Shown here in pieces: positions 39,301 to 48,999 of a stretch of 64,000 nucleotides of DNA. The stretch is from Nematostella vectensis (taxonomy: Eukaryota; Cnidaria; Anthozoa; Actiniaria; Edwardsiidae), in contig NC_064039.1 of assembly GCF_932526225.1 (NCBI RefSeq), positions 10,496,139 through 10,560,138 of the forward strand. Direction: 5' to 3'. The stretch's first letter is position 1. Every line of letters begins with the position of its first letter. Made by a program: the position numbers and the translations under genes. The notes below the pieces were generated by a model. It was not told the DNA's origin and did no database searches. It saw only the letters and a program-made list of their open reading frames with translations.

Positions 39301-40358
39301 AGAGGGTATGGTTAAGTTTAGACCATTGACCTTATTTGACGTAAGAAAATGAAAATACACCATAACAAAGAGCTATTTGAAAGAAATCAGGGTGTCAGCC
39401 CCATTTGAAATTCTTCTTTACAATTTGCTAGAAACTCATGGTTGGCGGATTTTAAAATGTTGTAACACATTCGAAAAAAGGCTTTGACAAGTAGTAAAGT
39501 AAATCTTGACATTTCATAAGAAGTATCGATGCTATGTCTATATAGGTATTGAACGCCGTCAGAAGTTGCACTATCCAAATATTTTGTTAACAGTTCAAAG
39601 TGAAGATGAGAAGGAAATCGAAGCTCAGATAGCAGCAGCCAACAGAGCATCCAGTATGCCTTCTTTGCAGCAACCGCTGGATTCAACAGTTGTGACAGTG
39701 GAGCAGGCTACCTCTGGTAGGGCCCAAACTTATTCACAATTTATCAATAACATACAACCGAACTCAAACAATGCAAACATGTCAAGCCACTGGATTCAAC
39801 AGTGGTGGCAAACTTTCTCTGGTAGGGCTAATACCAAATCAAAATTTATCAATAATTTAAGAACGAACTCACATGCAACATCTGTCAAGCCACTGGATTC
39901 AACAGTGGTGGCACACTTTCTCTGGTAGGGATAATACTCAACCATCACAATGTGGCAATACTTAACAAGCGGGCTCATATGCAATAAAACATCCAATGTT
40001 GATGACCGCACAATGTTCGAATAAAGTGTTGCGCATAACAATGCTTAGCCAGGCAATTCATTGCTGGCTCCTGAAAGACGTATAATATTAAATCTTACCT
40101 CGCTCCCTAGGCTCCGGATCAGGGTCTGGTGACGACTCAGGTGACGACGCAAATGCACTGCCAGCCAATAATAGCGGAAGCGGAAGTGGATCCGCGATGA
40201 ATGACGAACCGCAAACGGATGATAGTTCTGCTTCCGGTGATGATACCACATCCCCCGAGTTATCCAGGGCGTCAAATGAGGTCCCGAAAATTGTACAGCC
40301 ATCACGAAGAAATAACATCGCCTCTCCACTACAGGAACTCATCGACATGAACCGATGA
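36361..40358 (+). CDS. Partial tandem paralogue: ShK-like / discoidin-like / C-type lectin module
   Basis: Seven exons: 36361-36498, 37415-37671, 37864-38029, 38282-38462, 38931-39157, 39546-39716, 40111-40358 (TGA). They give about 462 codons in one frame, entering in phase 1. The first five match exons 10-14 of the upstream gene. Lengths 138, 257 and 181 are identical, and 166/163 and 227/221 nearly so; motifs are equivalent (YSYCRRACNWC, YAFDGKNQTYWLPDG, CPIFWRRYE, WRPFHCDDKFYSIC). The tail differs: Ser/Gly/Asp-rich, ending SPLQELIDMNR. No exon with a start codon and signal peptide was found between 35446 and 36360. It is therefore either an alternative 3' half of the upstream gene (exon 9 is phase-compatible), a separate gene with an unseen 5' end, or a truncated duplicate. 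Exon 6 could instead begin at an in-frame acceptor at about 39596. Confidence 0.87.
36487..36965 (+). repeat. About 48-bp tandem array carrying copies of the ShK-like exon's donor
   Basis: The array begins at the exon end (ACAACAG-GTGAGTCACC). About nine units follow, each with 'ACTGACACAACGGGTAAGCC' or '...GGGTACATCACC', then 'ACCTAGATAAGGCTAAATTT' and 'AGCCCTCAACACTG'. Early units keep a GTAAG donor; later ones have GTACAT. Confidence 0.92.
39672..39945 (+). repeat. Triplicated exon edge and donor, period about 104 bp
   Basis: The end of the exon at 39546-39716 ('CCGCTGGATTCAACAGTTGT'...'CTCTG-GTAGGG') recurs twice downstream, with donor-like CTCTG-GTAGGG at 39821/39822 and 39924/39925, each preceded by 'CCACTGGATTCAACAGTGGT'. 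Confidence 0.9.
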
Positions 40359-40359
40359 A

Positions 40360-40365
40360 AATAAA
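40360..40365 (+). terminator. Polyadenylation signal AATAAA of the paralogue
   Basis: It starts two bases after the stop codon, unusually close, and is followed by an A-rich run. A later signal may be the real one. Confidence 0.35.
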
Positions 40366-40950
40366 AAAAAAAACGGCCATTTTAATAAGAGTACTAATAA
40401 TTCGGTGGGACTCCGCGTTTAGGAAGTTTTGACTCACCTGCGATTTTCAGAGAAAACGTGTTGCGAAGCTGGGTGTGTCCTACAGCATCAAGTGCTGGAC
40501 TGTGTAGTTCGTTATAAATATCAGGACTTTCAGCAACATCTTCTTCGGCGCTACCACCGTCAACATCTTAATTACAACTTTAATAAGCACCATTACCATA
40601 AGCACAATTATCATAAGCGCAGACAATATCAACATAATCAAGACCATCAATAGCAATATTATCATCGACTTCTTCATACAAATCATTAACATTATCGCCA
40701 TAACCACATCACTTTGTGTTTTCGATCACTTGTGATCGTCAACCCTACATCCAAGCAGGTGTAAACCAGAAAATGTCTGGTTCATGTGCATACTCCAGAA
40801 AAACGGTAGTCATTATACGTCCATTTGTTTTAATTCCATGGCCTCATTGCCATGAAAACCTGGCGTAGGTTCTCAAGAGAGAAAATGCTAACCCTGGCAA
40901 AAACGGCTATTGACATTTATTTGGACGAGAAGCCAAATTCCCGGGAACAC

Positions 40951-41252
40951 GGGGGCTCGACTGACAAGGCCCTGGGTCATCTATTTCACATATATCTAGA
41001 GGTTAGATCACGGGGGCTCGACTGACAAGACCCTGGGTCATCTATTTCACATATATCTAGAGGATAGATCACGGGGGCTCGACTGACAAGACCCTGGGTC
41101 ATCTATTTCACATATATCTAGAGGTTAGATCACGGGGGCTCGACTGACAAGACCCTGGGTCATCTATTTCACATATATCTAGAGGTTAGATCACGGGGGC
41201 TCGACTGACAAGACCCTGGGTCATCTATTTCACATATATCTAGAGGTTAGAT
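40951..41252. repeat. 61-bp minisatellite, five near-identical copies
   Basis: Units contain 'ACGGGGGCTCGACTGACAAG', 'ACCCTGGGTCATCTATTTCA' and 'CATATATCTAGAGGTTAGAT'. Copies differ by one or two bases, implying recent amplification or homogenisation. The region is intergenic. Confidence 0.95.
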
Positions 41253-42338
41253 TCCAGTAGTGTACATCAACGAAGCGACGATCAAAATAGTTAAAAGTCC
41301 TCAAATATGACACTCCATGATTCGTTTGTAAAAAAAAGCCATTTTATTTTGATAGTTTATGTTATCATTAATTTCTTCAGCACAAGTATCAGTATTTCAT
41401 ACGAAGCTTATACATAAACTTTTGTCAATTATAATAAATTTACCAAGCTGGAAGCAGTTGTTATTTAATTACTCCCACAACAGCTAAAATCTTATTGCGA
41501 TACTAATTCTCACCTAACTACCTTTCTGCATTATTCGTGCCACGGAAATTACCATCTGTGAAGGTCGTGCTGCAAGCTCTCGTCTAGCCAGGATTTTTAA
41601 CAGAGGCATAAAGGGACTTTCAAGGCATTTTCTCCATTATTTTAGATAATGTCTCATACATTAACTGTATTTTTGGCTACTAAAGGGGGGGGGCCTAGGC
41701 TACCCCCGGGCTACGCCCTTGTAATCTAACGCATCTGCATAAATTATTTTCGTGCTGTGATGAAAATGTTCGTATTTTAGAGTGCACACAGCTTGGTATA
41801 GCATTATTTTACGATAGACACTTTTTTTAGATGGACAACTCTGGGAATTATATAAATATAAAATTTGAATTTAGCGCTCAGAGAAATTGCCCTGACATGT
41901 TGACTCATTGACGGCTGATTGATAATTGATTGTTCTTGAGCCCGGGGGTGGGAGGAGCTATCCCTTTTTATAAACGGAACCTCGTGTTTAAAAGCACGTG
42001 TATACAGCAACGTCGACTGAAAACCATGTTACTTATCACGTGACACATCGCGACTTATCACGTAACATATCTCGTGACGCATCGCGTGACGCATCGCGCG
42101 ACTAAAAAGGATTTTTACGCTACTAATTGCGAGACGAATTACGGGATACACAGCGCGATTTGCACTAGCAATTCAAAAAGGTCGCGAACAACTTAAAAGA
42201 ACAATGTAGTTTAAGGATTAGTCAATAAATTGAGGGTTGTCCGATCTCAACCTCAATAAAAATCAGACAAGGTTTGTAAAGGTGTTGCTTTTGTAGATCA
42301 ACCTCACCAAGACAGCTTCACTGAGTGCACCTTTTAGC
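41253..42338. other. Intergenic; short CACGTGAC/GCATCGCG repeats
   Basis: No supported gene. Around 42035-42105 there are several short motifs of the type TATCACGTGACACATCGCG and GTGACGCATCGCG. Confidence 0.5.
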
Positions 42339-45300
42339 TTAGCCATCTCTGTTGGGAAGGAAACGAATCGGCTTCTGATTGAGCACCTCAGGGTCTGAAA
42401 CCTTGCAGTCTTCAGCAGGGTTGTGTGGAATAATGGTGTTAACGTATGCTTCAAACTGATCCATGGGGCAGGGATTGGCATCGCAGAATGGAAACTTCAG
42501 CAGCTCTCCATTGTAGAGCATGCGCACTGCGTACTGGGGGGTACCGGCTTGGGGAGTTCCGGTGACCTCGAGTATCTGTTTCCCACACGAATGCATAGTT
42601 TAGACACAGTATAAATATAACAGGAGGATTTTCAAGTGACCTCAACTCTCTGTTTCCCACAAGAAGTGCATAGTTTAGACACAGTATAATAAGCAGTATG
42701 ATAGCAGGTCTTTCATGTTACCTCAAGTATCTGTTTTCCACAAGAAGTGCATAAGTTAGACACAGTATAATAAACATTAGTATATACTTGGCGGGGACTT
42801 CATAAGAACGCGCGCTCTGAATGGTTCGCTATCTCGGGATAATGGACAGTATTCACCGCTAAAACTCGGAATAATGAGTCGATTTGTTAAATTACCATAA
42901 AAAACTTGCTTTTAGCACCCGAGATTATCGAGCTTCACATTAAAACAGAATTTTTGCTAAAATTGATTTAGTCATAGTCCTTTACGGAAAATCGGTTTCA
43001 AACTCCCTGTGTTTTGACAATTTCCCGCCGAAATGATTTTGCATCGCGCGCGACAAATCTAAAGTTTGCTGATTATTTTATTTGCGTAAATTAGTCTACA
43101 AAATAATGTTGGTCAAAATTCGTGTATTGTCTTTATTAAAGGTTCTGTATTTCGTGGTGGTTAAAAGTATTGTGTAAAAAAACAGAATGGATTTGATGCC
43201 CTTAATGTTCAGATTAAGGTAATTCCCTTGAAATAGTTCTACAACCCAGAATTTTTTAAAACTTGGCATAAACCATATTGAAGTTAAGGGCTTTCAAAAA
43301 ATATAATTTAAAAAATGGGGTTACCGACCTCGTTTTCACAACAGATGGGCGTAGAGTTGACGCGTTTTTACTGATCGCGCAAGAAAAAATCCCATCTCTT
43401 AGTTTTCAAAAACTGACTATAGTCTTTAGAAAATTAAGTTCTGTTTGTCGAGCTGCCAAAATCCGATATCCTAAACAATAGCCTGTAGTCAGGTAGTAGC
43501 TAATGTTCAAAACAATTCACATTTTAAGAGATCGCACTAAAAGACATTGTTTTCGCCACTATTCATACGGTAAAAAGCGCAATTTGGAAGTATTTTTACG
43601 GCTTTTAAGAGAAATAACAAAACTTCTACAACCCAACTTTTTTTCTTCTTTCAGTATATCATTTTCCCGTATATATTTAACTATTTGAGCAAATAAAAAT
43701 GGGGGTAACCGACTTCGTTTTTCTGTCAAAGCGATTTTAAGTAAAAAACACGCGCCTTTTGCTGTGTTTTCTTGTACAACTGTGGCGCGCACGCGCACTT
43801 AACACCGAAAAAATTCGAACAAACAGCGCGCGCCACTATTCGCAGAAGGGGTGCGCAGTGCAATCAAACGGAATTACCTTAAAGGACAACAAATAGGAAT
43901 GCAATGATAAGAAATCCAAAGAAGGTTATGATGATCAATTGTAATCTGTAGTGGGTCATAACGTATAAATGCATAAATCCCAGTCTCTGAAAGTCATATA
44001 AATGTTTAGAATACTACCAAGCCTAGACTCCTCTCTTTAATTAGGCGTATTTGCTATCTATGTGAGGCCATATGGGCACAACACTTGCATCTTCGAGAGC
44101 AAACTTATTTAAAATAGGAGTATACCACACATTCTAATGACGCTAATAAGTCTCCATCTATTTTAGTCAGTTACCTCTAGCATAAGAAAAGAGGCGTAGG
44201 GGGGCCATTTGAAATCAGTAACGTTGAAGGCACTCAAAAATGGTTGAACTGAAAAATAAATCAAACATTGAACAGTAAGCAAAGCACCATTGTGTTACGA
44301 GTGCTTTTGTAATAATTGAGAAAGAGAAAACACATCAGTTTAGGGTAACAACTTAACACTAGGCTAAAATGGCATGCTTTACAGCTCTATGGAAACAGAG
44401 TAGTTTACAGGACATTTCGAGTGGTAGCCCATCTTCTTTTGCTCCAGGGAAGGGATAACGCTAGAAACGTCAGCAAAAATACTGTTTTCACAGGCTTAAA
44501 GCGTGACATTCCAACCTTGTGTTGATTAATTTCTCATATTCCACCATGCCTTTGCAGACCACCTAAGTTATTCTACAGCTTTGTTTTCTTTCTAGTTATA
44601 ACATTATCAATTTGTTTTCATATGACTCATATATCTTTATTTTAGCATTTTAAATGATCCTAATAATAATAAATATAATAGCACGTACTTGTCCCATCAT
44701 GTCCGGAATACAGCAGAAACTTCCTAAGGGATTCACCCGTAAGGGACTCCATAACCTCCTGCCAAATGTCCTTGATTAGAAAACCAATGCCGACGGTAGC
44801 ATACTTCTCCCGGGAAGGGTACAAGTACATGGAATTCCAGCGGTACAAGAGTTCATCCACCATGCGCTTGAAAAGGTCATCTGTTATACCGGGCGGGATC
44901 GCAAAGCCGTGGCATTGATGGGTGTGAATACAGTCCACAAGGTCATCCAAGCCATCAATATCTGCACATCCAAGGAGAAAACTTAAAATACAGTACGAGA
45001 AGCAAACATGTTAACAGTTTTAAGGTTTGCATACTCAGGCTACCTCAGTGAATCAGCTACAAACATCAACTCTGTATTATTGCAGTGCTATTGTGGTATC
45101 TTGTCCACTTTGCCGACACTAAATTACAAGGATTCCATTGTGTTCTGATGAGCCCTGAAGCATTTCTTGCCTCATTGTTTGGCTAGTGAAGTCCATGTCA
45201 AAAGGTAGCACGTTTCCAGCATCCTTGTTGGCTAACTCCACAAAAGTGTTTAGGCGGCCATGCTAGCAAGTATGGCACTTTTATGTTTTGCACTTAACTT

Positions 45301-48300
45301 CTTTACTTGCGCTTTACTTACAGTTTATACTCAGAATGAAATTAAGCAGAAGTGCAAATTCAAATAAAAACGCAAGTGCAAATGTTCATATGGTTCATAG
45401 ATGTAAATAAAACATTTGTCCCTAGATAAAACATGCCCTGCCAGTGCCCCACCCTATCTGAGGTTCTGTGATTAGAATGTTGTTCTTATCATAAGCTCCT
45501 CTTCTGGTGAACTGTACCTAGCTTTCTGGTCACAGCTATGGGTAGGTACAGAGTGTGAGAGCAACCCCCACTCCCTAGACTAACAAAAAGGATAGCGTTT
45601 TATTTCTAGAATGATCAAAAGACTGTTTTTATAAATAGATTATAGAAGTAAAAAAATAGAATATGATGCTAAAGCTCAGTATAAGTGGTTATGATTATCA
45701 ACAGATCTATGGGTCTTACCAAGAGTTTTATTAGAGCCAAGAGCCTTTTGGACTTCCAGGAGGAGTGGCTTGGTAATGCCATTGTAGTGATGTCTCCACA
45801 TGTCGGTCTTCAAGAACCCATGGTTGTACTCTGATAGCTTTGGGCATAACCTAACAAGCATGAAAAGAACATTGCATGGGTCCTCAGTGCCATATCTATG
45901 TAGCAGGGCAAGGGAAGCAGAGCTAGCCTTGATTGGCCTATTGATAATAGTAAATGACGTTTTGGATTACATAGTGTTATGGTAGGTTCAATGCTATCTA
46001 CAGTAACAGTCATAGCAGTAAATAACTTTTTGGATTACATAGTGTTATGGTAGGTTCAATGCTATCTAACAGTGATAATAGTAAATGACGTTTTGGATTA
46101 CATAGTGTTATGGTAGGTTCAATGCTATCTACAGTAACAGTGATAGCAGTAAATAACCTTTTGGATTACATAGTGTTATGGTAGGTTCAATGCTATCTAA
46201 CAGTGATAATAGTAAATAACCTTTTGGATGACATAGTGTTATGGTAGGTTCAATGCTATCTAACAGTGATAATAGTAAATAACCTTTTGGATTACATAGT
46301 GTTATGGTAGGTTCAATGCTATCTAACAGTGATAAAGTAAGGTTTTGGCTTAAATAGTGTTGGGTTCAATGCTATCTAACAGTGATAATAGTAAATAACC
46401 TTTTGGCTTACATAGTGTAACAGAAGGTTCAATGCTATGAAATAGTGATAACAGTAAATAATGTTTTGATTTACATACTGTAAGTTTCAATTCTATCAAA
46501 GTGATAATAGTAAAAAATACTTTGTCTCAGCTATCAAATAATGATTTATAATAGTAAAATAATATTTTGATTTAAATAGTGTTAATTTCCATGCTATCAA
46601 ATAGTGATGACAGTTATTTTGGCTTACATAGTGTTAGGATTGATGCTATCAAACAGTGATAATAGTAAATAATATTTGGCTTACATAGTGTTAGGTTCGA
46701 TGCTATCAAATAGCTTATCCATGGTGTTTATGTCAGCCACTTGAGCGCGGTCTGACGCGATGGTTGCAGGGGGATACATGCCAAGGATGAGTGCCTGGGC
46801 AGACTATAAATAAACACAGTCAAAAGAATAATACTTGCTAATAAAATATAACATGGTCAATAAAATGACATAATGTACAACTAGCTTCTAATAAAAAGTA
46901 TAGTGAAAGAATTTAACTTGCCACAATAAAGCACAACTAAAAAACAAAACTTACTAATAATAAACAGCACAAAAATAAAACAACTTTCTACTAATAAATC
47001 AAACAACCAAAGAATAAAAATTGCTACCAAAAAACAACATAAAGCACTACAAAACAGCTTGTTACTGTACTGGACATAAAAATCAGCTGTCGATAATCCT
47101 GAAACACACCTGCATTGTCCTTGATTCATCTGAAATTACAAAATAAAATCACATAAATAAACATTAAAAGTTTCTATGAACTTTACAAATAAGCACAAAA
47201 GAATGTGCTTTTGAAAATTCATTTACTCTAATGCCATTAAAAAAATACAATTAATTATTGGGTAATTCATAAGGTGGTCTCTTTCTGTCTCACAACATGG
47301 TCTCTTTCTGTCTTACCATCACTCCTGAGGTACATTTCTGTTGAAGAGAAGTTTGATTTCAGGAATCCAGTATCTACATATACTTTTCGCAGGATCTGAC
47401 CATTAAGCTCTTGCTGTTTGTAGCCTTCTAATGTCAAGTGGCCAATGGCACAGTCTCCAGCATCAGACTCCCGGCCGTTCAGATAAACTATAAACACCAG
47501 AGAAACAATAATTGGTACATTATGTTATAAGTTGCCAATTGTACAGTCTCCTGCATCAGACTTGTAGACAATTATACACCAGAGATACCATAATGACAAT
47601 GAGAGCTTACTAGCTGCTACTGGCAATCAACAGCCGTGAAATGGATGTCGTGTCTAACGCATATAGACCTCTGGCGACTTTTAACTTACTAAGAACAGAT
47701 AAATTAATAAGACCTTACTTACCACGCCTGTAGATGCGATCAACAACTATGTAATGGGAGTCATGTTTAATAGCCGGAAGAGAAGCTGATGTCAAGGTGC
47801 AGTCCCAGATGGCTTTGTCACCATCCCAGCATGGGCCATGATACCCTGCACGGACACGATCACCATGTCTAGATTTACATGACAGAAAAATATTTAAAAT
47901 AAGCTCATCTCACATCAAATAAGGCTGATAAAGAGTTTTCAGTATTCAGTATTTTCCAGACACCACAATTTTCTCTACTATTCGATAATTCATTCATTAA
48001 TTACTCCATATATGTCATTGGAATTCCATTGGAACAACGCGGGAGAACGGGAAGAGATTCAAAATCTTGAGACTCCCACCTAATCTGGTAGAGTTGATCC
48101 GTATGCTATAACTTACTATCTATTTTTCTATAAGCTTTAAAATAGTTTTTCCACTGAGGTTTTTTATACCCCTAAAAAGTTGAACCCGTTCAATAATATG
48201 CGACTTGCTTGTACTAGTCACGTGATTTTTTGAGTGGCGAACTCGAAAAAGTTGCCTTGAAGAGTCGAAGTTGTGATTGCCAGAACGTGGAGATTCCTAC

Positions 48301-48999
48301 CCTGTTGTATTTTAGTACGAGTGGGGAGGAGGTGAACCGAGATGAGGGAGGAAAATCGCCTAAACTGTTATAAATCACGGCTAAAACGGAACCATATTTA
48401 TTTATGACAACAACTTCAAGAAATTGGCTTTATTACATATATATTCGTTGAACAAATTAAAGATATTATTCGAGATACACGAACATTTCGTCTGGTTTGC
48501 CCATTAAATGACTGCGCCCGTCACGCAAGAGAACAACGAAAAAAAAACCTGATACGTAACCGCTAAACAAGTTTGATCATAATACTTGACATCCCTTATC
48601 CAGTTTCTACTGTGTTTTACCAGTATATTAAGCTGTGGAAAAGCCGACGTAATCCATTAATTGTACATGTTATAAACTTAAGATAGTTTCTTTAATGAAA
48701 TATAGTCTTATTGCTTCTTATACGGACCTAACCTGGTTCCAGAGCCTCGAACGTCTCTCTATTTAGTGGCCAGCGAGGTTGAGACGTCTCAACCTCCACT
48801 AAATAGAGAGAAGTTCGGGGCTCTGAAACCAGGGTAATACGGACCTGATTATCACGTGAGTTTGCTTCAACTTGAATCCTTCTGGCAGACCAAGGGTTTT
48901 CGCTTCAGTGGGCTTCCCACAGTACTCAGGCAAGCTAACAACACTGCACAATAGAAAAGAAAAAGCTGCAACAATAAAAAAAGCCTTAGACCCAGACAT
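42339..48999 (-). CDS. Histidine acid phosphatase family, 2-phosphoxylose phosphatase (PXYLP1/ACPL2)-like
   Basis: Nine exons: 48999-48845, 47868-47723, 47487-47317, 47129-47110, 46803-46685, 45850-45720, 44961-44689, 44248-44175, 42575-42339. They sum to 1,326 nt (441 aa) with consistent phases. Residues 1-22 are a signal peptide or anchor (AFFIVAAFSFLLCSVVS). The catalytic HVIIRHGDR motif (residues 48-56) is split by intron 1. DESRTMQSAQALILGMYP is the family's second conserved block. YSGHDGTI (332-339) supplies the His-Asp proton donor, and FKWPPYASFLMLE follows as in the family. Such enzymes hydrolyse phosphomonoesters; PXYLP1 removes xylose 2-phosphate from proteoglycan linkers in the Golgi. 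The PXYLP1 assignment over lysosomal/prostatic acid phosphatase rests on the GYHGPCWDG and NTMLCPKLSEY regions from memory. Intron 1 uses an odd donor (AG-GTCCGT) next to a MITE. Confidence 0.92.
42576..42785 (-). repeat. Triplicated acceptor of phosphatase exon 9
   Basis: On the minus strand the true acceptor (GTGGGAAACAG then ATACTCGAGGTCACC) is preceded upstream in the intron by two more copies: GTGGGAAACAG then AGAGTTGAGGTCACT (start about 42649), and GTGGAAAACAG then ATACTTGAGGTAACA (start about 42730). All are preceded by 'ATACTGTGTCTAA'. Confidence 0.88.
43000..44170. other. Phosphatase intron 8, no other feature
   Basis: AT-rich intron sequence. Short frames on both strands lack splice support. 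A direct partial repeat is suggested by the two similar stretches near 43313-43350 and 43698-43716 (GGGGT..ACCGAC.TCGTTTT). Confidence 0.4.
45950..46690 (-). repeat. Tandem array copying the end and donor of phosphatase exon 5
   Basis: About nine to ten units of roughly 60-80 bp. On the minus strand each holds GATAGCATTGAACCTACCAT then AACACTAT-GTAATCC. The true exon end is GATAGCATCGAACCTAACAC then TAT-GTAAGCC at 46685/46684. The array fills most of intron 5. Confidence 0.92.
46900..47100. other. A-rich intron 4 segment
   Basis: 'AATAAAACA'-like A-rich sequence between exons 4 and 5 of the phosphatase gene. No feature was seen. Confidence 0.4.
48720..48846. mobile_element. Hairpin MITE inserted at the phosphatase intron 1 donor
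   Basis: A 107-bp near-perfect palindrome (48730-48836), with left arm ACCTGGTTCCAGAGCC and CTCTCTATTTAGTGG and right arm CCACTAAATAGAGAG and GGCTCTGAAACCAGGGT. It is flanked by the 10-bp direct repeat ATACGGACCT at 48720-48729 and 48837-48846. The duplicated target includes the splice donor (minus strand AG-GTCCGTAT), so two copies of the donor now flank the element. Confidence 0.9.

Noticed and set aside
40951..41252. Possible CRISPR-like array
   Set aside because: The units are contiguous 61-bp tandem copies with no unique spacers, in a eukaryotic genome. The same applies to the 20.9, 36.5 and 63.2 kb arrays.
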